The translations under genes and the position numbers were made by a program. A stretch of 64,000 bases of DNA, taken from Helicobacter sp. 11-8110 (GTDB taxonomy: Bacteria > Campylobacterota > Campylobacteria > Campylobacterales > Helicobacteraceae). This document shows, in pieces, positions 37,113 to 45,386 of the stretch. The stretch spans positions 310,001-374,000 of the forward strand of contig NZ_NHYL01000001.1 in the NCBI RefSeq assembly GCF_003288905.1, read 5' to 3'. The notes under the pieces were generated by a model. That model had not been told where the DNA came from and did no database searches. It saw nothing but the letters and a program-made list of their open reading frames with translations. Position 1 is the stretch's first letter; each line of letters starts with the position of its first letter.

Positions 37113-37120
37113 GGGGGGGG
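37113..37120 (+). repeat. Poly-G8 tract just after the groEL stop
   Basis: Eight G in a row (C8 in the groEL sense) sit one base beyond the groEL stop codon (minus-strand TAA, 37122-37124), between the stop and the terminator stem. It is the longest G/C homopolymer I noticed in the window. Confidence 0.6.
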
Positions 37121-37121
37121 A

Positions 37122-38765
<1,644 letters not shown>

Positions 38766-38791
38766 TTACTCCTTATTTTAAATATATTGAA

Positions 38792-39052
38792 TTAGGCAAT
38801 AACGCCTAAAACATCTTCTAATTTTAAAATCAAATACTCTGTCCCATCAAGCTTTACTTCAGTGCCAGAATATTTTCCAAATACAACCTTATCATCAACT
38901 TTTACTTCTTTAACTTCGCTCCCAATTGCTTTTATAACACCCATCAAAGGCTTTTCTTTTGCGTTATCAGGAATGATAATTCCAGAAGCAGTTTTTGTAT
39001 CTTCCTCAAGTCTTTCTACTAAAACTCTTTCACCAAGTGGTTTAAAATTCAT
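38792..39052 (-). CDS. groES: Co-chaperonin GroES (Hsp10)
   Basis: Lid of the GroEL chamber. 86 residues beginning [41 protein letters not shown] at 39052, with GGAGGT upstream. A longer frame to 39148 exists, but its extra N-terminus is not conserved and runs through the promoter. The mobile-loop region [10 protein letters not shown] and [26 protein letters not shown] are intact. Unlike H. pylori HspA, there is no His/Cys-rich nickel-binding tail. Confidence 0.98.
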   Translation of the reverse strand: MNFKPLGERVLVERLEEDTKTASGIIIPDNAKEKPLMGVIKAIGSEVKEVKVDDKVVFGKYSGTEVKLDGTEYLILKLEDVLGVIA

Positions 39053-39091
39053 AGGATTACCTCCATAATTTAAAAAATCTTTATAAAAACG

Positions 39092-39126
39092 AGTGAAATT
39101 ATAATCACTTTTTTTATGCTTGTCAA
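39092..39126 (-). promoter_or_regulatory. groESL promoter with overlapping dyad
   Basis: Minus-strand -35 TTGACA (39126-39121), a 17-base spacer, and -10 TATAAT (39103-39098): a full consensus promoter. The dyad AGTGA-N8-TCACT (39092-39109) overlaps the -10 box and start region, so a repressor bound there would block transcription. It is neither CIRCE (TTAGCACTC-N9-GAGTGCTAA) nor HAIR (CTTGAGT-N7-ACTCAAG), the usual HrcA and HspR sites. Confidence 0.85.
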
Positions 39127-39154
39127 TATCTTTAGTAAAAAAAGTCATTAATTC

Positions 39155-39171
39155 TTAGTCTATATGACTAA
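39155..39171. promoter_or_regulatory. Palindrome upstream of the groESL promoter
   Basis: TTAGTC-TATAT-GACTAA, a perfect six-base dyad about 30 bases upstream of the groESL -35 box, in the region shared with the divergent aminotransferase gene. Its position would suit an activator or repressor of either gene; the protein is unknown. Confidence 0.45.
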
Positions 39172-39345
39172 ATATTAATTAGCTCATTAAACTTAATATT
39201 TAAATTGCTACTTTAATTCTCTGTAGAATCTAGAAATATTCACTACAGATTCTTACTTTAATTTTTTAATAAAGAAAAAATGGATAAACTTTTTGATATT
39301 GTCAAAAACAATAAATTAAGCTTAATAAAGGCGCAAGGAAATAAA

Positions 39346-40506
39346 ATGTATGCATCTAAAGTTACCAATCTATCAGAATCTATCACTATTGCCATTAGCT
39401 CTTTAGCCAGAGAACTCAAAGCACAAGGACGAGACATTCTCTCTTTTTCTGCAGGAGAACCTGACTTTGACACTCCGCAAATCATCAAAGATGAAGCCAT
39501 CAAAGCTATTCAAAATGGCTTTACCAAATACACTGCGGTTGCAGGGATTCCTGAATTACTCCAAGCTATTAGCTACAAACTCTCAAATGAGAATCATCTT
39601 ACTTATTCTCCCGAAGAAATTATTGTCAATAGTGGCGCTAAACATTCCTTGTTTAATGTTTTTCAAGCACTCATTGAAAAAGATGATGAAGTTATTATCC
39701 CAAGTCCTTACTGGGTAACTTATCCCGAACTTGTTACTTATAGTGGTGGAAAAAATGTCTTTATTCAAACCACGCAGGAAAACCGCTTCAAAATCACTCC
39801 AGAGCAACTCAAATCCGCTATCACGCCAAAAACAAAAATCCTTGTTTTAACTACCCCATCAAATCCAACGGGAATGGTGTATTCTAAAAGCGAATTAGAA
39901 TCTATTGCAGAAGTTCTAAAAGGCACAAATATTTGGGTAATTAGTGATGAAATTTACGAAAAACTTGTTTATGACAACGCTTTTACTTCTTGTGGGAGCA
40001 TTAGCCAAGATATGCTAGAGCGAACCATTACTATTAATGGACTAAGCAAGGCTGTTGCTATGACTGGCTGGAGAATGGGATATCTTGCTACCAAAGACAA
40101 AAAGTTACGCCAACTCATTGTTGGCTTACAAAGCCAATCTCTTTCCAACATTAACTCAATCACACAAAAGGCTTCAATTCCAGCGCTAGATGGCAGAGCA
40201 GAACAAGATATTCAAAAAATGTGTCAAGCCTTCAAAGAAAGAAGAAATGTTGCTTGCGAACTTTTCAATAAGATTCAAAATCTAAGCGTGGATTTGCCTG
40301 ATGGTGCTTTTTATCTCTTTGTAAATTGCAAAAATGTTAATCCTAATTCTATGGAATTTTCTAAAGCGTTGCTTGAAAAAGAAGGGGTAGCTGTAGTGCC
40401 AGGAATTGGTTTTGGCGCAGAAGGGTATTTCCGCTTTTCTTTTGCCACCGATCTTGATAGCATTAAAAAAGGTATTGCTAGAATCGCAAACTTCTGCCAA
40501 TCTTAA
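39346..40506 (+). CDS. aspC: Aspartate/aromatic aminotransferase (class I, PLP)
   Basis: Transfers an amino group between aspartate and 2-oxoglutarate with pyridoxal phosphate. 386 residues starting MYASKVTNLSESITIAISSLARELKAQG; ATG at 39346 has AAGGA upstream and matches the family start, whereas the frame to 39280 adds 22 unrelated residues. Motifs: LSFSAGEPDFDTP, SPYWVTYPE, TTPSNPTGMVYS, the PLP-lysine segment ITINGLSKAVAMTGWRMGY and the final GFGAEGYFRFSFAT. A 7-base inverted repeat AGAATCT/AGATTCT (39225-39231 and 39247-39253) with a TAGAAT in its first arm lies about 95 bases upstream. Confidence 0.93.
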   Translation: MYASKVTNLSESITIAISSLARELKAQGRDILSFSAGEPDFDTPQIIKDEAIKAIQNGFTKYTAVAGIPELLQAISYKLSNENHLTYSPEEIIVNSGAKHSLFNVFQALIEKDDEVIIPSPYWVTYPELVTYSGGKNVFIQTTQENRFKITPEQLKSAITPKTKILVLTTPSNPTGMVYSKSELESIAEVLKGTNIWVISDEIYEKLVYDNAFTSCGSISQDMLERTITINGLSKAVAMTGWRMGYLATKDKKLRQLIVGLQSQSLSNINSITQKASIPALDGRAEQDIQKMCQAFKERRNVACELFNKIQNLSVDLPDGAFYLFVNCKNVNPNSMEFSKALLEKEGVAVVPGIGFGAEGYFRFSFATDLDSIKKGIARIANFCQS

Positions 40507-40519
40507 AAAGCCTTCTTTA

Positions 40520-40548
40520 GCTTTGCTTTTTGGAGCAAAGAGCAAAGC
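40520..40548. terminator. Possible bidirectional terminator between aspC and mdtI
   Basis: GCTTTGCT can pair with AGCAAAGC (8 base pairs, 13-base loop) or, one repeat closer, CTTTGCT with AGCAAAG (7 base pairs, 6-base loop). The convergent genes end at 40506 and 40562. U-runs after the stem are poor on both strands, so efficiency may be low. Confidence 0.4.
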
Positions 40549-40561
40549 CATTCATCTCATT

Positions 40562-40885
40562 TTAAGCAGTTTTTAACACAATAACTGCAATAACAATAAT
40601 AAAAATTCCAATCCATCCTATAGGCTTAAGTCTCTGATTAAAAAAATACCAACCTCCCAAAGTTGTCCCAAAAATACCTATACAACCCCAAAGCGTATAA
40701 GCAATTACCAAGCTCATACCCCCCTCCACACTCAATGCAAGCAAATAAAATGCTAACCACACAAGAGCAATAGAAAATAATCCCCACTTTAACTTTCTAA
40801 AACCCTCTGATTTATTTAAAGCTAAATTAGCAACAATATCTAAAATGGCCGCTAAAATCACATAGATAAAATAGACACTAAACAT
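40562..40885 (-). CDS. mdtI: SMR-family efflux subunit, MdtI-like
   Basis: 107 residues with four membrane helices. It resembles MdtI (LDIVANLALNKSEGFRKLKWG..., VIAYTLWGCIGIFGTTLGGWYFFNQRLKPIGWIG), half of the E. coli spermidine exporter. In place of the conserved membrane Glu of SMR proteins it has Asp16. It follows the mdtJ-like gene by three bases. The symbol is by resemblance only; other drug or guanidinium substrates are possible. Confidence 0.8.
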   Translation of the reverse strand: MFSVYFIYVILAAILDIVANLALNKSEGFRKLKWGLFSIALVWLAFYLLALSVEGGMSLVIAYTLWGCIGIFGTTLGGWYFFNQRLKPIGWIGIFIIVIAVIVLKTA

Positions 40886-40888
40886 TAT

Positions 40889-41239
40889 TTACCGCCCCAA
40901 ATCATCTTGACTAGAGTGTTTCTCGCCTAAATTTACTAAAATAATCCCAATTAATGCCAAAGTAAGCCCAATATACTCCTGTGTATTTAAATGATTGCCA
41001 AAAATAAAAACCGAAATAATCGTAATCAATGATAAACCTACAATTTCCCAAATGGCATACGCCGTGCCTACATTAATTCTTTGGATAGCCAAAGACATAA
41101 AATAATACGAAATTCCCAGCATAAAAAACATACAACCATAAGCAAAAAACTTATTAACTTGCCCAGAATAATTCATAACAGAAACCCCAAATACCTCACA
41201 AAAAATAGCCATTATTAAAAATAACCACGCACGAAACAT
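40889..41239 (-). CDS. mdtJ: SMR-family efflux subunit, MdtJ-like
   Basis: 116 residues, four membrane helices, with the conserved proton/substrate Glu15 (IFCEVFGVSVMNYSG) and VGTAYAIWEIVGLSLITIISV, a pattern close to MdtJ. With the next gene it should form a heterodimeric, proton-driven exporter. It begins 60 bases after a short leaderless frame ending Pro-Pro-Cys-Cys. Its own AAGGG sits between A and T runs that could form a weak stem. Confidence 0.82.
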   Translation of the reverse strand: MFRAWLFLIMAIFCEVFGVSVMNYSGQVNKFFAYGCMFFMLGISYYFMSLAIQRINVGTAYAIWEIVGLSLITIISVFIFGNHLNTQEYIGLTLALIGIILVNLGEKHSSQDDLGR

Positions 41240-41299
41240 TTCTTAAAAACCCTTTTGAATTAAAAATATTTACAAAAATTAAGTCGTAATACAGAAAAA

Positions 41300-41347
41300 T
41301 TAACAACAAGGAGGATCGATGGTTTGTTGAAGTTTAAAGACTTTCAT
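41300..41347 (-). CDS. Leaderless 15-residue upstream peptide MKVFKLQQTIDPPCC
   Basis: ATG AAA GTC... ends TGT TGT TAA. The ATG is seven bases downstream of a perfect minus-strand TATAAT (41354-41359), so transcription should begin at, or within a base of, the A of ATG, giving a leaderless message. The peptide ends Pro-Pro-Cys-Cys and its stop is 60 bases before mdtJ. The PPCC codons spell CCTCCTTGT, an anti-Shine-Dalgarno-like run that could mask a downstream ribosome binding site when untranslated. E. coli mdtJI is also preceded by a small regulatory frame (mdtU). Translation here is inferred from context only. Confidence 0.6.
   Translation of the reverse strand: MKVFKLQQTIDPPCC
41304..41329 (-). 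repeat. Inverted repeat inside the upstream peptide gene
   Basis: CAACAA and TTGTTG (6 base pairs) flank a 14-base loop that holds ATCGAT and the CCTCC run. In RNA this weak stem would form only when ribosomes are absent or stalled, so it could be part of a switch. The pairing is AU-rich and may be chance. Confidence 0.4.
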
Positions 41348-41353
41348 AGCAAA

Positions 41354-41359
41354 ATTATA
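41354..41359 (-). promoter_or_regulatory. -10 box for the leaderless peptide and mdtJI
   Basis: Minus-strand TATAAT; the six bases TTTGCT separate it from the ATG at 41347, placing the predicted start at the A of ATG. No consensus -35 is seen; the upstream AT-periodic DNA is normal for this group. On the plus strand, TAAAAT at 41391-41396 may serve aroB. Confidence 0.65.
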
Positions 41360-41424
41360 GCATAAAAGCTTTTCTAAAAATAAAAAGTGTTAAAATACAG
41401 AACTATTTTTCAAAGGCAATTTAA

Positions 41425-42447
41425 GTGGAAATTACACTACCTAGTTACACAATTTCTTTTGGTGCTCTACCTAAAATCAAGCACAGGGGTAAAGTTTTAG
41501 TTATTACAAATCCAAAAATTGCAGGCTTACATCTACAAAAGCTGCTTGCTAACCTTGAAGCTACTGAGGTATATTGCATTTGTCTCCAAGATGGAGAATC
41601 TTATAAAAATTTTCAAAGTATTGAAATTATTTTAGAGGCTGCTTTTAACCATCGCCTTGATAGAAATTCCTTAATGATCGCTTTTGGCGGAGGAGTAATT
41701 GGTGATATGGTAGGATTTGCCGCAGGAATCTTTATGCGCGGAATCCACTTTATTCAAATCCCTACAACCTTGCTTTCACAAGTGGATTCAAGTGTTGGAG
41801 GCAAAACAGGAATTAACAATCAATTTGGGAAAAATCTCATTGGGCTTTTTCATCAACCCAAGGCAGTTTATATTGACACAGAATTCTTGCAAACTTTACC
41901 GCCAAGAGAATTTAGTGCCGGAGTTGCAGAAATTATTAAAATGGCTATTTGTTTTGATAAGGACTTTTTTAATCAGCTTTGCACCTCCAATCTCAATGAT
42001 TCAAATACCCTTTTACAAGTCATTTACAAAGCTGTATCTATCAAGGCAAAAGTTGTTGCAGAAGATGAAAAAGAAAAAGGAATTAGAGCAGCTCTAAACT
42101 ATGGGCATACCTTTGGACATATTATTGAACTACAAAGTGGCTATGGGACTTATCTTCATGGAGAAGCCGTAAGCTTGGGAATGGTTATGGCAAATACCCT
42201 TGCTTTAAAACTCAATCTCATCACACAAGAAGAATCTAAGCTTATCTTAAAAACCCTTCAAAGATTCCATTTGCCTACAAGCTACAAGATTAAAAATACA
42301 GAATCATTTTATCAAGCCTTTTTCTTAGATAAAAAAAGCCAAAACAATCAAATCACCTTTATTTTGCCTAGTGGCATTGGTAATTTTTCTTTCCAGACTA
42401 ATATTCCAAAATCTACGATTATTGAGGTCTTAGAGGAATTTGCATGA
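41425..42447 (+). CDS. aroB: 3-dehydroquinate synthase
   Basis: Second step of the shikimate pathway, NAD-dependent ring closure of DAHP. 340 residues from GTG at 41425 with AAAGG upstream. Motifs: DGESYKNF, AFGGGVIGDMVGFAAGIFMRG, QIPTTLLSQVDSSVGGKTGINN, ALNYGHTFGHIIE and HGEAVSLGM, carrying the Zn ligands. It overlaps the mscS gene by four bases and begins the aroB-mscS-mtaB-ftsH run, as in H. pylori. Confidence 0.97.
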   Translation: MEITLPSYTISFGALPKIKHRGKVLVITNPKIAGLHLQKLLANLEATEVYCICLQDGESYKNFQSIEIILEAAFNHRLDRNSLMIAFGGGVIGDMVGFAAGIFMRGIHFIQIPTTLLSQVDSSVGGKTGINNQFGKNLIGLFHQPKAVYIDTEFLQTLPPREFSAGVAEIIKMAICFDKDFFNQLCTSNLNDSNTLLQVIYKAVSIKAKVVAEDEKEKGIRAALNYGHTFGHIIELQSGYGTYLHGEAVSLGMVMANTLALKLNLITQEESKLILKTLQRFHLPTSYKIKNTESFYQAFFLDKKSQNNQITFILPSGIGNFSFQTNIPKSTIIEVLEEFA

Positions 42448-44105
42448 AAAAACTTCTGCATTTAATTTCTCTCCTGTTTTTATTTCTAACTCCGCTATTT
42501 GCAGAACTCAAGGATGATATTCAGCAAATTAAACAAATCGATTCACAAATCACAAAAATTAACAATTTTCTTAATCACCAAAATAATATTTGGATGAAAA
42601 AATATTCAAACTATCAAGCTTATCAGCAAGTGAGCTTTAATCTCAATCAAACCAAAAAAGAAATTCAAGCACTTCAAGAATCCCCAAACACACTTGAAAA
42701 TCAAACTCAACTCAATAACCTTAAACGAAATCTCATAGCTCTCCAAAACCAAAAAGATCTGCTAGGGCACTACAAAGATGCGCCCTTTAAAGAACTTATC
42801 GAGCCTAATGAATTAGAAAAAACTACCAATGTTACTAATCCTATTTTGATTATTAATGCTCTCTCTCGTATCAAAAAAAATAATGAGGAGCTAGGGAATC
42901 TCCAAAAAAATTATGAAACTCTTGAAGAAAATATCTCGCAACTCCGACAAAAAGAGCAACTACTTAAAAATTTACTTGTTCTTTATGAAACTTCTAAAGA
43001 TAAAACAAAGATTCAACAAATTTGTGCCGCAAATTACTGCATTTTTAGTAGCATCAATCAAATCTATGAGGAAATCAAAAACACCACCAATGCATTAAAA
43101 ATCCTAGAAAATACCAAAAATATTTTTGCCACAACTTTACAAATTTTTTCTAAAGAGATTGAAGAAGTTAATAATCATCTAGCCTCACAAATCAAATCCC
43201 AGATCATTAAGGGAATTACAATTGGTGTTAGCATTTTAATTCTTTTGGGAATTGCTTTTTTTATCAAACTTGGAGTGCGCAAATACATTCACGATAACGA
43301 AAGAATCTACACTACCAACAAAATCATTAATTTTTTAAATATTTCCCTTATTATCCTTATTTTACTTTTTTCCTATTTAGATAATGTGGGTTACCTTGTT
43401 ACTGTGCTTGGATTTGCCTCTGCTGGTTTGGCTATTGCAATGAAAGATCTTTTTATGTCTGTTTTGGGCTGGATTGTTATTGTTGTGGGTGGTTCTGTGC
43501 ATGCAGGCGATAGAATCAAAGTCGTCAAAGAAGGGGCTGTGTATGTAGGCGATGTGCTTGATATTTCAATTTTACGCATTACCTTATATGAAGACATCAC
43601 ACTCACAACTTATACCGAAAATCGCCGAGCTGGGCGTGTCATTTTTATCCCTAATAACTTTGTTTTTACCACTATGTTTTCAAACTACACCCACGGAGGA
43701 ATCAAAACCGTTTGGGATGGTATTGACTTTACTATTACCTTTGATTCAGATCACGCTAAGGCTTGTCATATCGCTAGAGAATGTGCAAAAAAATACGCCA
43801 AAGGATACACAGAATCCACAAGAAAACAATTCAATAAATTGCGCGATCGCTACACCTTTAAAAATACCAATGTAGAACCGCGCGTATTTAGTCTTTTAGA
43901 GCAAAATGGGATTAAAATATCTGTATGGTATCTCACCAATGCCTATGCCACTCTAGCTCTTAGAAGCACCATAAGCTCTGAAATTATTGATCTTATTTTA
44001 AAAGAAGAAAATATCAAAATTGCTTATCCAAGCACCACAATTTATGAGGGCAATAAACTCTCTAGCACATTGCCTAAAACCAATGGCTCAATCCCACTTA
44101 CATGA
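42444..44105 (+). CDS. Large MscS-family mechanosensitive channel
   Basis: 553 residues. A signal peptide (MKKLLHLISLLFLFLTPLFA) is followed by a ~230-residue coiled coil, rich in Gln, Asn and Leu, in the periplasm. Then come membrane helices (about 255-275 and 290-310) and the MscS pore segment (YLVTVLGFASAGLAIAMKDLFMSVLGWIVIVVGG), the beta domain (AGDRIKVVKEGAVYVGDVLDI) and the cytoplasmic part. It is of the MscK/YbdG-like large type. The periplasmic coil may sense cell-wall strain (inference). Confidence 0.88.
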   Translation: MKKLLHLISLLFLFLTPLFAELKDDIQQIKQIDSQITKINNFLNHQNNIWMKKYSNYQAYQQVSFNLNQTKKEIQALQESPNTLENQTQLNNLKRNLIALQNQKDLLGHYKDAPFKELIEPNELEKTTNVTNPILIINALSRIKKNNEELGNLQKNYETLEENISQLRQKEQLLKNLLVLYETSKDKTKIQQICAANYCIFSSINQIYEEIKNTTNALKILENTKNIFATTLQIFSKEIEEVNNHLASQIKSQIIKGITIGVSILILLGIAFFIKLGVRKYIHDNERIYTTNKIINFLNISLIILILLFSYLDNVGYLVTVLGFASAGLAIAMKDLFMSVLGWIVIVVGGSVHAGDRIKVVKEGAVYVGDVLDISILRITLYEDITLTTYTENRRAGRVIFIPNNFVFTTMFSNYTHGGIKTVWDGIDFTITFDSDHAKACHIARECAKKYAKGYTESTRKQFNKLRDRYTFKNTNVEPRVFSLLEQNGIKISVWYLTNAYATLALRSTISSEIIDLILKEENIKIAYPSTTIYEGNKLSSTLPKTNGSIPLT

Positions 44106-44114
44106 AAGTTCCCT

Positions 44115-45386
44115 ATGCAAAAACCTAAAGTATTTTTTAAAACCTTTGGTTGTCGCACCAACCTTTTTGATACACAAGTTATGATTCATTCCCTAAAGGA
44201 TTTTTCGCAAACCCCTTATGAAGAAGATTCAGATATTATTGTAGTGAATTCTTGCACTGTTACTAATGGCGCTGATAGTGGAGTTAGAAACTACATTAAT
44301 CGCCTTCAAAATGAGGGTAAAAAAATCTTTTTTACCGGTTGCGGTGTGAAAACTCAAGGACAAGAATTATTGCAAAAAGGACTTATTATCGGTGCTTTTG
44401 GTCATTCTTATAAAGAATCAATCAATGAAATTTTAAAGCGCACCCAAAATTTTTATTTAGAAGGTGATTTAGAGAGTTTAGATCGCAACATTATTAGTGA
44501 TTTTATTGGTAAAAGTCGTGCTTTTATCAAGATTCAAGAAGGTTGTGATTTTGCATGTTCTTATTGTATTATTCCTAGTGTAAGGGGAAAAGCAAGAAGT
44601 TTTGAGAAAAATAAAATTATCAATCAAATTGCCAAGCTCACACAAAATGGCTTTAGCGAATTTATCTTAACTGGCACTAATATGGGAAGTTGGGGTAAAG
44701 ATTTAAATGAAAGTTTAACTAACCTATTAGAATCAATTTGCGCAATTCCCGAAGTCAAACGACTGCGCCTAGGGAGTCTTGAACCCTCACAAATCACACA
44801 AGATTTTTTAGATTTTCTAGATCACCCAAAGATTGAAAAACACCTACACATTGCACTACAACATACTTCTCCTTTTATGCTAAAGCTTATGAATCGCCAA
44901 AATACTTTTGAAAAAGATTTAGAGCTTTTTAATGCCTTAGCCAAAAAAGGCTTTGCATTAGGAAGTGACTTTATCGTTGGACACCCACAAGAAAGCCAAA
45001 AAATTTGGGAAGAAGCTTTTAATAACTTTGTTTTATTCCCCCTTACACATCTTCATAGCTTTATTTATAGTCCTAGAACAGGGACTTTTTCAGCTTCACT
45101 AAAAGAAATAGTTTCTGGAGATATTTCAAAAATCCGCAAAAAACAAATCGAATCCAAAGTTGCAGAAAACAATTTTGCTTTTAGGAAAAAACTCTCAAAA
45201 GACAATAAGTCTCTCAATGTCTTGATTGAAGAAGTAAAAAGCAATGAAAATTCTTATCTTGCTAGTGGTTTTGATGAATATTACAACAAGATTCAAATCA
45301 CTTCTAAAACCCCATTAACCAAAGATTCGTGGATTACAATACCACACTTTATACCACAAATGGATAAAAACTATGCAGAAATTTAA
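44115..45386 (+). CDS. mtaB: tRNA t6A37 methylthiotransferase MtaB
   Basis: Radical-SAM enzyme that adds a methylthio group to t6A37 in tRNAs reading ANN codons. 423 residues. N-terminal cluster Cys in KTFGCRTNLFDT, VVNSCTVT and FTGCGVKTQG; radical-SAM CDFACSYCIIPSVRGKARS; central LTGTNMGSWGKD and LRLGSLEPSQ; a C-terminal TRAM-like tail. It fits MtaB rather than MiaB by the CRTN and CTVT pattern. The gene 9 bases upstream is the mscS gene, and the ftsH-like gene starts inside its last codons. Confidence 0.9.
   Translation: MQKPKVFFKTFGCRTNLFDTQVMIHSLKDFSQTPYEEDSDIIVVNSCTVTNGADSGVRNYINRLQNEGKKIFFTGCGVKTQGQELLQKGLIIGAFGHSYKESINEILKRTQNFYLEGDLESLDRNIISDFIGKSRAFIKIQEGCDFACSYCIIPSVRGKARSFEKNKIINQIAKLTQNGFSEFILTGTNMGSWGKDLNESLTNLLESICAIPEVKRLRLGSLEPSQITQDFLDFLDHPKIEKHLHIALQHTSPFMLKLMNRQNTFEKDLELFNALAKKGFALGSDFIVGHPQESQKIWEEAFNNFVLFPLTHLHSFIYSPRTGTFSASLKEIVSGDISKIRKKQIESKVAENNFAFRKKLSKDNKSLNVLIEEVKSNENSYLASGFDEYYNKIQITSKTPLTKDSWITIPHFIPQMDKNYAEI

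Noticed and set aside
39053-39148. N-terminal extension of GroES in the same frame
   Set aside because: It runs through the -10 box and is not conserved; the GGAGGT before ATG at 39052 gives the true start.
39225-39253. AGAATCT/AGATTCT inverted repeat before aspC as an operator or terminator
   Set aside because: Both arms are the very common genome word AGAATCT; pairing of two copies is expected by chance.
41312-41332. Plus-strand AAGGAGG followed by ATG GTT TGT TGA (a 3-codon frame) upstream of aroB
   Set aside because: It is the reverse complement of the Pro-Pro-Cys-Cys codons of the minus-strand frame; three codons are too few to call and aroB starts 100 bases away with its own site.
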